40,331 nucleotides of DNA. It comes from an uncultured Hyphomicrobiales bacterium (lineage in GTDB: Bacteria; Pseudomonadota; Alphaproteobacteria; Rhizobiales; Beijerinckiaceae). This document shows positions 16,742 through 24,983 of the stretch, one piece after another. The stretch spans positions 1-40,331 of the forward strand of contig CAIZGR010000057.1 in NCBI GenBank assembly GCA_903932535.1. The letters run 5' to 3'. The translations under genes were made by a program, and so were the position numbers. The first letter of the stretch is position 1, and each line of letters opens with the position of its first letter. The notes below the pieces were generated by a model. The model was not told the DNA's origin, ran no database searches, and saw only the letters and a list, made by a program, of their open reading frames with translations.

Positions 16742-17776
16742 ATGCGCTATCGACCCCTCGGCCGCACCGGCCAGTTCGTCTCGGAAATCTGCCTCGGCAC
16801 GATGACCTTCGACGGCGGCGCCGGATTCTGGCGCGCGATCGGCGCGCTCGACCAGGCGGCGTCCACCGCGCTCGTCGGGCGCGCGCTCGAAGCCGGCGTC
16901 AACTTCATCGACACCGCCAACGTCTATTCCGAAGGCCGGTCGGAGATGCAGCTCGGGCAGGCGCTGCGCGACCTCGGCGTCAAGCGCGAGGACGTGATCG
17001 TCGCCACCAAGGTGCGCGGGCGGATGGGTCCGGGGCCGAACGCGGTCGGCCTGTCGCGCGGCCATATCCTCGACGAGATCGGAGCGAGCCTGAAGCGGCT
17101 CGGCCTCGATCACGTCGACCTCTACCAGATCCACGGCTTCGATCCCGCCACGCCGATCGAGGAGACGCTGAGGGCGCTCGACAATTGCGTTCAGCGCGGC
17201 CTCGTGCGCACGATCGGCTGCTCCAACCTCGCCGCTTGGCAGATCATGAAGGCGCTGGCGATTTCCGACAAGCATGGGCTCGCTCGGTTCGAGACCGTCC
17301 AGGCCTATTACTCGATCGCCGGGCGGGAGCTGGAGCGCGAAATCCTGCCGCTCGTCGAGGACCAGGGCCTCGGCGTGATGGTGTGGAGCCCGCTCGCCGG
17401 CGGCTTCCTGTCGGGCAAGTACACCCGCGACAAGCGCGGCGGCGCCGATTCGCGCCGCACCACCTTCGACTTCCCCCCCGTCGACAAGGAGCGCGCCTAC
17501 GACGTCATCGACGTGATGGAGACCGTCGCCAAGGCGCACGAGACCTCCGTCGCGCGCGTGGCGCTCGCCTGGCTCCTTCAGCGCAAGGGCGTGATGAGCG
17601 TGATCGTCGGCGCCAAGACCGTCGAGCAGCTCGACGACAATCTCGCCGCCGCGGCGCTGACGCTGGCGGCCGACGAGATCGCCGCCCTCGACGCGGTCAG
17701 CGCGCTGAAGCCCGAATATCCCGGCTGGATGCTGGCGCGGCAGGCGGAAGGGCGGGTTCCGGGGCCGAAGGGGTGA
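16742..17776 (+). CDS. Aldo/keto reductase
   Basis: A 344-aa TIM-barrel NADPH-dependent oxidoreductase. The catalytic tetrad is visible: Asp57 and Tyr62 in NFIDTANVYSEG, Lys90 in VIVATKVRG and His131 in DLYQIHGFD. GCSNLAAWQ and the C-terminal IVGAKTVEQLDDNLAA cofactor segment are typical of the YdhF/YajO/Tas-like bacterial group. It probably reduces aldehydes or ketones, with substrate unknown. The start ATG 16742 follows GGGAGAGGA. It is a single gene, separated from tRNA-Glu by 362 bases with no gene. The PsiF-like gene is divergent. Confidence 0.93.
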   Translation: MRYRPLGRTGQFVSEICLGTMTFDGGAGFWRAIGALDQAASTALVGRALEAGVNFIDTANVYSEGRSEMQLGQALRDLGVKREDVIVATKVRGRMGPGPNAVGLSRGHILDEIGASLKRLGLDHVDLYQIHGFDPATPIEETLRALDNCVQRGLVRTIGCSNLAAWQIMKALAISDKHGLARFETVQAYYSIAGRELEREILPLVEDQGLGVMVWSPLAGGFLSGKYTRDKRGGADSRRTTFDFPPVDKERAYDVIDVMETVAKAHETSVARVALAWLLQRKGVMSVIVGAKTVEQLDDNLAAAALTLAADEIAALDAVSALKPEYPGWMLARQAEGRVPGPKG

Positions 17777-18138
17777 CGGTCACGATCAAACGATCGGCGC
17801 CCGAGGCAGGAGGGCGCCGCGAGCCGCCACAGGCATTACGGCATTACGGTGACAGTGCGCTTATCACAAAGACCGAACCCCACCCTGCGTTACGGTCTTC
17901 CGTTGACAGTGCATTCATTTCCACGGACTACCCGTCGGTTCGCCCCCGTCACCCCATCAGCACCGTCGGCTGCTGTGACGACGCGAGCGAGACGGCCCAT
18001 GCGGGAAGGGTAGGGCGGCGGGGGCGGTGAAGTCAACAAACCGCACTGTCGCCTTGTGCAATTTGGCGACGTCTTCTCCGTGTTTCTTCCGTAAGGAACC
18101 GCGCATCGCTCGGGAAACCGTCCACAGCTTGAAATGAT
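17777..18138. other. Gene-free spacer with a degenerate direct repeat
   Basis: I see no gene here. The spacer contains a tandem CATTACGG pair followed by two imperfect direct copies of about 22 bases at 17843-17864 and 17897-17918. Both contain the core TGACAGTGC and match at roughly 17 of 22 positions. They may be the decayed ends of a small mobile or REP-type element. A 108-codon minus-strand frame that crosses the tRNA-Glu is not considered coding. Confidence 0.5.
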
Positions 18139-18214
18139 TGGCGCGCCCAACGGGACTCGAACCCGTGTTTTCGCCGTGAAAGGGCGACGTCCTGGACCGC
18201 TAGACGATGGGCGC
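18139..18214 (-). tRNA. tRNA-Glu (anticodon TTC)
   Basis: The minus strand starts GCGCCCATCGTCTAGCGG and ends TGGGCGC, discriminator G and encoded CCA. The anticodon loop CTTTCAC between GTCGCC and GGCGAA gives TTC. GGTTCGAGT is the T-loop. It is 76 bases including CCA. Confidence 0.96.
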
Positions 18215-18260
18215 AAAAATACGAAGTTTTGCGCTCCGGGCGGCTCCGAAGCGCCGGGTT

Positions 18261-18289
18261 GCTATACGGGCGCGGGCGCGCAGGCGCAA
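18261..18289 (-). promoter_or_regulatory. Candidate promoter of tRNA-Glu
   Basis: On the minus strand TTGCGC (18289-18284), a 17-base spacer and TATAGC (18266-18261) lie about 46 bases before the tRNA 5' end. The GC-rich spacer is typical of the host. Confidence 0.5.
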
Positions 18290-18386
18290 GGGGCGCTGGG
18301 CTTTTTCGCCGGATAACGGCCGGACGCCTTGCGCGGCGGGGCGGAGAGGGTCAATTCTCCCAAGAGAACCATTCGTGAGGAGACGC

Positions 18387-19355
18387 ATGCGCGCGATTCG
18401 CATCCATCAGACGGGGGGACCCGAGGTGCTGAAGATCGAGGAGGTCGACCTGCCGCCGCCGGGCAAGGGCGAAGTCCGGGTCCGCCATCACGCCATCGGC
18501 GTCAATTTTCTCGACACCTATCACCGCACCGGCTTCTACCCGATGCCTCTGCCGCTGACCCCGGGCGCCGAGGGCGCGGGCGAGGTGGTGGAGGTCGGGC
18601 CGGGCGTCGCGGACCTCGAGCCCGGCGACCGGGTCGTCTACGCGGGCCCGCCCGGAAGCTACGCGGAGGCGCGCAACATCGGCGCGCAATTCCTGGTCAA
18701 GCTGCCCGGCGCGATCGCCTACGACACCGCCGCCGCGATGATGCTCAAGGGCCTCACCGCGCAATATCTCCTGCGCCAGACCTACGCGGTGAAGGCGGGC
18801 GACTGGATTCTGGTCCATGCGGCCGCGGGCGGCGTCGGACTGATTCTGTGCCAGTGGGGGCGGGCGCTCGGCGCCAGGGTGATCGGCACCGTCGGCTCGG
18901 CCGAAAAGGCCGAGGCCGCCAGGAAGGCGGGCGCGCATCACACGATTCTCTACCGCCAGGAGGATTTCGCCAAGCGGGTCGAGGAGATCACCGCCGGCGA
19001 GAAATGCGCGGTCGTCTACGACGGCGTCGGCAAGGCGACCTTTCCGGCTTCGCTAGACTGCTTGCGGCCGTTCGGCATGTTCGCGAGCTTCGGCTCGGCC
19101 TCCGGGGGGATCGAGGCTTTCGACATCGGCCTGCTCGGGCGGAAAGGTTCGCTGTTCGCCACACGGCCGACCCTGTTCACCTTCATGGCCGACCGCAAGC
19201 GGCTCGAGACGATGGCGGGCGAGCTCTTCCGCGCGGTCGAAAACGGCGACGTGACGATCGAGATCGGCCGCCGGCTGCCGCTGGCCGAGGCCGCCGAGGC
19301 GCACCGGGCGCTCGAGGCGCGCGAGACGACGGGCTCGATCGTCCTTCTGCCGTGA
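18387..19355 (+). CDS. NADPH:quinone oxidoreductase (zinc-less MDR)
   Basis: A 322-aa quinone oxidoreductase of the Qor type, without the zinc-binding cysteines. The N-terminus MRAIRIHQTGGPEVLKIEEV is classic. NFLDTYHRTGFYP and PGAEGAGEV follow, the NADPH loop is VHAAAGGVGLILCQWGRALG, and the family block VVYDGVGKATFPASLDCLRP is present. It reduces quinones or enones with NADPH in the cytosol. The start ATG 18387 follows GAGGAG. It is separated from lepB by 142 bases on the same strand, so it may have its own promoter. Confidence 0.92.
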   Translation: MRAIRIHQTGGPEVLKIEEVDLPPPGKGEVRVRHHAIGVNFLDTYHRTGFYPMPLPLTPGAEGAGEVVEVGPGVADLEPGDRVVYAGPPGSYAEARNIGAQFLVKLPGAIAYDTAAAMMLKGLTAQYLLRQTYAVKAGDWILVHAAAGGVGLILCQWGRALGARVIGTVGSAEKAEAARKAGAHHTILYRQEDFAKRVEEITAGEKCAVVYDGVGKATFPASLDCLRPFGMFASFGSASGGIEAFDIGLLGRKGSLFATRPTLFTFMADRKRLETMAGELFRAVENGDVTIEIGRRLPLAEAAEAHRALEARETTGSIVLLP

Positions 19356-19497
19356 CGCCCGGCGCGGCCATCGAAGCGACACGTTCTTTGGCCAAGAGCG
19401 CGCACGGTGTCGCGCGCCGGACCGCTTGGCTCGGACGGCGCGCGTCTGTATAGAGGCGGCGCCGGCCGGCCGGGACAGGAAGGGCGATTTGAGTCCG

Positions 19498-20301
19498 ATG
19501 AGCGAAAAGACCGTGAAACCCGCCGACGCCGGAGCGGCGGCGGTCAAGAAGGAAGAGGGCTGGTGGGAGACGATCAAGGTCATCGTCGAAGCCCTGCTGA
19601 TCGCGCTCGTCGTCCGCACGCTTCTTTTCCAGCCGTTCAACATCCCGTCGGGATCGCTGGTGCCGACGCTGCTGGTCGGCGACTACCTGTTCGTGTCGAA
19701 ATACGCCTACGGCTATTCGCATTTCTCGCTGCCGGGCTTCCTCGACCTCGTCCCGTCGGCGCTGCCGGGGCGGGTCTTCGCCTCGCAGCCCAAGCGCGGC
19801 GACATCATCGTCTTCAAGCTGCCGAGCGACGGGCAGACCGACTACATCAAGCGCCTCGTCGGCCTGCCGGGCGACAAGATTCAGGTCCAGCACGGCCGGC
19901 TGATCATCAACGGCGAAATGGTTCCGCGCGAGCAGATCGCGCCCTATGCGACCGTCAACCATTTCGGCAAGCCGGAAGAGGCGGCGCGGTATCTCGAGAC
20001 GCTGCCGGGCGGGGTGAAGCACGAAATCATCCAGATCGACGGCGACGAAGGCACGTTCGACAACACGCGGGTCTACGAGGTTCCCCCGGGCCACTATTTC
20101 ATGATGGGCGACAACCGCGACAATTCGAGCGATTCGCGCCTTTCCGGAGACCAGGGCGGCGTCGGCTACGTGCCGTTCGAGAACCTGATCGGCCGGGGCG
20201 AGATCATCTTCTTCTCCATCGGCGACGACACCCCCGCCTGGCAGGTGTGGAAGTGGCCATGGACCGTGCGCTGGGACCGCATCTTCCAGCGCGTGCGTTG
20301 A
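19498..20301 (+). CDS. lepB: Signal peptidase I
   Basis: A 267-aa type I leader peptidase that cleaves Sec signal peptides at the inner membrane. One N-terminal transmembrane helix (about residues 27-44) is followed by box B NIPSGSLVPTLLVGDY with catalytic Ser53, box D TDYIKRLVGLPGD with the general-base Lys118, and box E GDNRDNSSDSR. The residue after the catalytic Ser is Leu, where most homologues have Met. The start is ATG 19498. A TTG at 19489 closer to the AGGAAGG site is possible. The order lepB-rnc-era is conserved in alphaproteobacteria, with a 46-base hairpin-bearing gap before rnc. Confidence 0.95.
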   Translation: MSEKTVKPADAGAAAVKKEEGWWETIKVIVEALLIALVVRTLLFQPFNIPSGSLVPTLLVGDYLFVSKYAYGYSHFSLPGFLDLVPSALPGRVFASQPKRGDIIVFKLPSDGQTDYIKRLVGLPGDKIQVQHGRLIINGEMVPREQIAPYATVNHFGKPEEAARYLETLPGGVKHEIIQIDGDEGTFDNTRVYEVPPGHYFMMGDNRDNSSDSRLSGDQGGVGYVPFENLIGRGEIIFFSIGDDTPAWQVWKWPWTVRWDRIFQRVR

Positions 20302-20319
20302 CTACGCGCGGCCCCTCGG

Positions 20320-20337
20320 GGCCGGCCTTCGCCGGCC
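20320..20337. repeat. Hairpin between lepB and rnc
   Basis: Seven-base arms GGCCGGC and GCCGGCC around a CTTC loop, 18 bases after the lepB stop and 10 bases before the rnc ATG. It could influence rnc translation. It may also be a processing site for RNase III itself, as known for other rnc leaders. That last point is inference. Confidence 0.45.
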
Positions 20338-20347
20338 GGCGCCGCCC

Positions 20348-21037
20348 ATGACCAGACGGGGCAAGGTCGAGCTGGCGGAGCTCGAGGCGCGGATCGGGTA
20401 CCGCTTCTTGAACCCGGATCTCGCGACGCTGGCGCTGACCCATCTCTCGGCTCAGGCGGGCGGCGGGCGCTCTTATCAGCGGCTGGAGTTCCTCGGCGAC
20501 CGCGTGCTCGGCGTCGTGGTGGCCGACCAGCTTTACCGTTCGTTCCCGCACGCCAGCGAAGGCGAGCTGTCGATGCGGCTCGCCAAGCTCGTGCGGCGGG
20601 AAACCTGCGCGGACATCGCCGCGGAATGGGACGTCGGCCCGCATGTCGTGCTCGGCCTCGGCGAGGCTCGGGGCGGCGGGCGGAAGAAGGCGGCGATCCT
20701 GTCCGACGTGTGCGAATCGGTGATCGGCGCGGTCTTCGTGGACGGCGGATACGATGCGGCCCGCGCGCTCATCCTGAGGGCGTGGGGCGCGCGGCTCACC
20801 GCCGGCGACGAGCCGGCGCGCGACGCCAAGACCGCGCTGCAGGAATGGGCGCAGGCCCGGGCGCTCGCGGCGCCGCGCTACCAGGAGGCCGCGCGCAGCG
20901 GCCCGGCGCATGCGCCGCTGTTCGTCATGCGGGTCGATCTGCCCGGCTACGCGCCCGAGACGGGCGAGGCGAGCTCGAAGCGCGCCGCCGAGCAGGCCGC
21001 GGCGCAGGCCTTTCTCGACCGATGGAGCGGCGCATGA
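20348..21037 (+). CDS. rnc: Ribonuclease III
   Basis: A 229-aa double-stranded-RNA endonuclease that processes rRNA precursors and structured mRNAs. The signature is YQRLEFLGDRVLG (Glu47 and Asp51), and the second metal-binding pair is in SDVCESVIGAVFVDGGYD (Asp120, Glu123). The C-terminal dsRNA-binding domain (about 157-226) ends SSKRAAEQAAAQAFLDRW. The start ATG 20348 gives the usual length. The TGA at 21035-21037 overlaps the era start (ATGA), so the two are translationally coupled. Confidence 0.96.
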   Translation: MTRRGKVELAELEARIGYRFLNPDLATLALTHLSAQAGGGRSYQRLEFLGDRVLGVVVADQLYRSFPHASEGELSMRLAKLVRRETCADIAAEWDVGPHVVLGLGEARGGGRKKAAILSDVCESVIGAVFVDGGYDAARALILRAWGARLTAGDEPARDAKTALQEWAQARALAAPRYQEAARSGPAHAPLFVMRVDLPGYAPETGEASSKRAAEQAAAQAFLDRWSGA

Positions 21038-21948
21038 GCGCGACACGCTGCGGCTTCGTCGCGCTGATGGGCGCGCCGAACGCCGGCAAATCCACCCTGA
21101 TCAACGCCCTCGTCGGCGAAAAGGTCTCGATCGTCACCCGCAAGGCGCAGACGACGCGGTCGACCGTGCGCGGCGTCGCGATACGGGGCGAGGCGCAGAT
21201 CGTGTTCGTCGACACGCCCGGCCTGTTCGCGCCCAAGCGCCGGCTCGACCGGGCGATGGTCGCCTCGGCCTGGGGCGCGGCGGCGGACGCCGACGCGCTC
21301 GCGCTCCTGATCGACGCACGGAAGGAGGCGGCCTCGGCAAGCCTTTCCGAGGAGACCGAGGCGATCCTCGCGACGCTGAAGGAGAGGCCGAAGCCGAAGG
21401 TTCTGGTCCTCAACAAGATCGACCTGATGGATCGGGAGAGGCTGCTTTCGCTCTCGGCGCGGCTGAACGCCGCCCATCCCTTCGCCGAGACCTTCATGGT
21501 GAGCGCTGCGACCGGCGACGGGCTCGACCGCCTCGCCGGCCATCTCGGGGCGATGCTGCCGCAAGGCCCGTGGCTCTATCCCGAGGACCAGATCACGGAG
21601 GCGCCGATCCGCTCGCTCGCCGCCGAGATCACCCGCGAAAAGCTGTTCGAGCGGCTGCACGACGAGCTGCCCTATCAGGCGACCGTCGAGACCGATTCGT
21701 GGAAGGACCAGCCCGACGGCTCGGCGCGGGTCGAGCAGACCGTGTTCGTGACCCGGGAGGGGCACCGCAAGATCGTGATCGGCGAGGGCGGCCGGACGAT
21801 CAAGGCGATCGGCACGGCGGCGCGCAAGGACATCGCCGAGGCCCACGGCGGAACCGTGCATCTCTTCCTGCACGTCAAGGTGCGCGAGCACTGGCAGGAC
21901 GATCCCGAACGCTCCCGGGCGATGGGGCTGGAGTTTCCGAAGGGGTGA
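21034..21948 (+). CDS. era: GTPase Era
   Basis: A 304-aa essential GTPase that binds the 3' end of 16S rRNA during 30S assembly. G1 is GAPNAGKST, the switch-I region is KAQTTRSTVRG, G3 is DTPG, and G4 is NKID, followed by the SAATGDGL G5 region. The C-terminal KH domain contains IVIGEGGRTIKAIGTAARKD, and the protein ends with the usual VREHWQDDPE segment. The ATG 21034 overlaps the rnc stop. ATG 21022 is an in-frame alternative that adds four residues. It is the last intact gene before the decayed integrase region. Confidence 0.97.
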   Translation: MSATRCGFVALMGAPNAGKSTLINALVGEKVSIVTRKAQTTRSTVRGVAIRGEAQIVFVDTPGLFAPKRRLDRAMVASAWGAAADADALALLIDARKEAASASLSEETEAILATLKERPKPKVLVLNKIDLMDRERLLSLSARLNAAHPFAETFMVSAATGDGLDRLAGHLGAMLPQGPWLYPEDQITEAPIRSLAAEITREKLFERLHDELPYQATVETDSWKDQPDGSARVEQTVFVTREGHRKIVIGEGGRTIKAIGTAARKDIAEAHGGTVHLFLHVKVREHWQDDPERSRAMGLEFPKG

Positions 21949-22036
21949 CGTCCGCGCGGCCGGCGAAAGCGGTGAGACCCCGCGCAAGCGCGGCCGAAGA
22001 ACCCGTCGTTTCCGATTCCGTTTTCCGCCGTGGCTC

Positions 22037-23190
22037 CTATCGGGACCCTGGGCGATGGGATGGGGACCTGACATGGGGTGGGCAGGGGCGGCGATTTTTT
22101 TGCTCGGGGGGTCTATCGCGGGGCGGAAATGTCTGAATCTCTCGGCGTCCAACCGGATCGGAGGTGGTTGGCGCCTTGGGCGCCCGGGTTGATCTTTCGG
22201 GTTTGCTCTTCCCGAAACGGGCTTCCTTGACCCATTTTGCGTGAAGTTCGCGGAGCGTCGGCAACTCTCTGCCTTTCGCGGCGGGGGCGGCGAGCGGCGC
22301 AGGCCGCGGAGGCGTCTCGACAGCCTCACCGCGCTTACGCGCATCGATGACCTGGGAGCCTGCAGCCTTTGCCATGAGAACGGCATGAGCGAGTTTGCGG
22401 CGTTCGACCTCGCCGTCTTCCGCAAGCCCGTTTTCAACGAGACGCTGCGTCGACTCGCCCTGAATCAGGGTCGTCTCCATCAAACGCCAGCCGTCAGGGC
22501 TCGACGGGTCGGGGGCGTATCCCTCTAGAGTGACGGCCGGGGGATCGATTTTCCAGGTCTTGCCGGTCGCCAGCGTCTCCGAAACGCTTTGTCTCTCACG
22601 CTCGCGCGCCCACTCCAGCATCTCGGCCTTCGTCATGTTGGCGGGAAGCGCGTCGACCAAGTCCAGGACATCCCTGGTCATCTGCTCATTCAGGATGAAC
22701 GAGGGGTACTCCCCCTCCTTCCGCGCCGCGAGCATCGCCTCGAGCCCGCGCGCCAACGGATTGGTCGAAGTTTTCGGGTCGGCCCAGATCTGGTCAACCT
22801 CGGCCATGACGTCGTGGTGCGCCTGCTCCGTGATCGCGGCGCGATCGCCGGACGTCAACGTCTGCGCCGCCCCGACCGTCACGCCGACAGGAGCCAATTC
22901 GACCGGGTTCACTCCCTTCTTTGCCTTGCTCACAGCGCTCTTGACGAGTTTCTCGATCTGCGGATGGACTTCGACCCGACGTCTTCGGGCGTCCCGAAGG
23001 TCGTTGGTCCCGAGCGACAGTTTAACAACCGCCTTTCCGTTCAGTTTTCGCGATGCGACGGCCCAGGACACGTTGAGATTTCCCACGAAGAAGGGGCGAT
23101 TTCCGGATCGAGGTTTCTCCAGCAGCAATATGTCCCGTTTTCCGGGCGTGGGGCGAGATATGGGGTTCCAGAGGTCGATGGACGGGGCAT
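22037..23190 (-). pseudogene. Tyrosine integrase remnant, frameshifted and truncated
   Basis: The N-terminus MPRPSTSGTPYLAPRPENGT, then YCCWRNLDPEIAP, reads in one frame from ATG 23190. The continuing part, FFVGNLNVSWAVASRKLNGK followed by AVVKLSLGTNDLRDARRRR, reads in the next frame, and the switch lies near 23095-23105. Together these look like the arm-binding N-terminal region of phage/island integrases that open with MPRP and carry a SLGTxDxxxARRR block. The frame continues through a helical middle and stops resembling an integrase near LRELHAKWVKEARFGKS, where the core-binding domain should begin. The catalytic Arg-His-Arg-Tyr domain is absent. It lies 106 bases from the 3' end of tRNA-Gly in the same orientation, the usual place for an integrase. 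Base composition is less GC-biased than in its neighbours. Confidence 0.72.
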
Positions 23191-23295
23191 CGGTGGGCTC
23201 GGGTCATAACCAGAGCGGCAACCATTTTCGTAGCCGCCGCGCGGCTGACCCGTCGCAACTGCAGATTGTAACACGGCCAACGACTTGGAGTAAAA

Positions 23296-23370
23296 TGGAG
23301 CGGGCGAAGGGATTCGAACCCTCGACCCCAACCTTGGCAAGGTTGTGCTCTACCCCTGAGCTACACCCGC
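23296..23370 (-). tRNA. tRNA-Gly (anticodon GCC)
   Basis: The minus strand starts GCGGGTGTAGCTCAGGGG and ends CGCCCGC, discriminator T and encoded CCA. The stem CAACC/GGTTG holds the loop TTGCCAA, giving GCC. GGTTCGAAT is the T-loop. It is 75 bases including CCA. Its 3' end faces the integrase remnant, consistent with an old attachment site. Confidence 0.96.
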
Positions 23371-23402
23371 ATCCGTGCTACGGCGTCGCCGTTCGCGAGG
23401 TG

Positions 23403-23431
23403 CTTATGGCTCAGCTCCGCGACGATTGCAA
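23403..23431 (-). promoter_or_regulatory. Candidate promoter of tRNA-Gly
   Basis: On the minus strand TTGCAA (23431-23426), a 17-base spacer and CATAAG (23408-23403) lie about 32 bases before the tRNA 5' end. Confidence 0.5.
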
Positions 23432-23557
23432 CACCTTGTTTTCGCCGTCTTGACACGAATATTGCAGCCAACCGTTTACCCCGTTCCGCGGGGGGACACG
23501 CGGGGTTGATTTGTCAGGCGGGTTTCCGCGTGTCATGGGGCCTGAACGAGGTCGCGT

Positions 23558-24958
23558 ATGAACGAAGTGGTCAAGCCGGAGGCCGCCGAGCGCTCGGCTC
23601 CGGTTCTTCCTCCGGCTCCGGAAAACCCGGCGCCTGGAACCGGGCCTGAGAGGCCGGCGCCGCGGCGGCGCAGGGCGGTCGGCTGGATTGCGATCGCGGT
23701 CGTCTTGGCGGTTGCGGCCGTCGTCGCTTGGCAGAAGCTCGAGACCGCCGGCGCGCCGCCGAGCGAGGGCGTCGCTCCGGGCCGCTCTGCCCCGCCGCCG
23801 CAGACCGTGCGCGTCGCGCCGGTCACGACCGGCGACATGCCGATCACGCTCGACGCGCTCGGAACGGTCACGCCGTTCGAGACGGTGACGATCCGCACCC
23901 AGATCGCCGGGACGCTGATGGAGGCCGGCTTCGCCGAGGGCCAGATGGTGAAGAAAGGCGACTTCCTCGCCCAGATCGACCCGAGGCCCTATCAGGCCGC
24001 GCTCGCCCAGGCCCAGGGCCAACTCGCCAAGGACCAAGCGCTCCTCGCCCAGGCCCAGAGCAACCTCGAACGCTACGAGGCGCTGAGCCGGCAGGATTCG
24101 ATCGCCAAGCAGCAAGTCGCCGACCAGGAGGCGCTGGTCGCTCAGGACAAGGCGGCGATCCAGACCGATCAGGCCCAGGTCCAGACCGCGCAGCTCAACC
24201 TGAACTACACGCGAATCGTTTCTCCGATCGACGGCCGGGCTGGCATCCGGTTCGTCGACCCCGGCAATTATCTGCAACCGTCGGACTCGACCGGCATCGT
24301 CGTCGTCACCCAGCTCGATCCGATCAGCGTCCTCTTCTCGACCGCGGAGGACAACCTGCCGCGCATCGCCGCGCGGCTCGGATCGGGCGCCGCCATTCCG
24401 GCGACCGCCTTCAACCGCGCCAATGTCGAGAAGCTCGCCGAGGGCAGGCTTATCACCTACGACAGCCAAGTCGACGTCACCACCGGCACGATCAAGATGC
24501 GCGCCACCTTCGACAACCCGAAGGGGGCGCTGTTCCCGCAGCAGTTCGTCAACGTGCGCCTGCTGATCGACACGCTCCAGGGCGTCGCGCTCGCCCCCAA
24601 CGCCGCCGTCCAGATCGGGCCTTCGGGCAGTTTCGTCTATCTCGTGGACGCCGAAGGAACCGTGTCCAAGCGTGACGTCGTCGCCGGTCCCTCGGACGGC
24701 AAGTCGACGACCATCGCGTCGGGCCTCGCCGTGGGCGACAAGGTCGTGATCGACGGGGTCGACCGGCTGCGCGACGGCGCCAAGGTGACGGTCGCAGGCG
24801 AGTCTGGCGGCTCGGCGCCGGGCGACGGCGCCCGGCGCGGTTCGGGCGGCTCGGACGGCAATGGACCGAACCGCCGCCACGGGCAAAGGCAGAGCGCATC
24901 CGACGGCGCTCCGCAGTCGTCGAACGGCGCTTCCGCCGCGTCGGGACCGCGGCCGTGA
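23558..24958 (+). CDS. mdtA: RND efflux periplasmic adaptor subunit, MdtA type
   Basis: A 466-aa membrane-fusion protein that bridges the RND pump and the outer-membrane channel. A Pro-rich cytosolic tail is followed by one anchor helix ([16 protein letters not shown], about 43-58). Next come the lipoyl half [20 protein letters not shown], a coiled-coil hairpin (about 148-215, rich in Gln/Ala with [20 protein letters not shown]), and the second half-motif [20 protein letters not shown]. The beta-barrel block [19 protein letters not shown], then [12 protein letters not shown], is MdtA-like. A Gly/Ser-rich tail of about 50 residues ends it. The start is ATG 23558. It is the first gene of the mdtABC-outer membrane operon. 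Confidence 0.93.
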   Translation: MNEVVKPEAAERSAPVLPPAPENPAPGTGPERPAPRRRRAVGWIAIAVVLAVAAVVAWQKLETAGAPPSEGVAPGRSAPPPQTVRVAPVTTGDMPITLDALGTVTPFETVTIRTQIAGTLMEAGFAEGQMVKKGDFLAQIDPRPYQAALAQAQGQLAKDQALLAQAQSNLERYEALSRQDSIAKQQVADQEALVAQDKAAIQTDQAQVQTAQLNLNYTRIVSPIDGRAGIRFVDPGNYLQPSDSTGIVVVTQLDPISVLFSTAEDNLPRIAARLGSGAAIPATAFNRANVEKLAEGRLITYDSQVDVTTGTIKMRATFDNPKGALFPQQFVNVRLLIDTLQGVALAPNAAVQIGPSGSFVYLVDAEGTVSKRDVVAGPSDGKSTTIASGLAVGDKVVIDGVDRLRDGAKVTVAGESGGSAPGDGARRGSGGSDGNGPNRRHGQRQSASDGAPQSSNGASAASGPRP

Positions 24959-24983
24959 ACCTCTCCGCGCAGCGCGGTCGCCC

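Noticed and set aside
17890..18216. A 108-codon minus-strand frame that includes tRNA-Glu
   Set aside because: It reads through the tRNA gene and has no family motif or good start site.
23450..23478. TTGACA as the mdtABC promoter
   Set aside because: The -35 is perfect and well placed, but the -10 (CGTTTA or GTTTAC) is poor. It may work only with an activator, so I did not list it as a feature.
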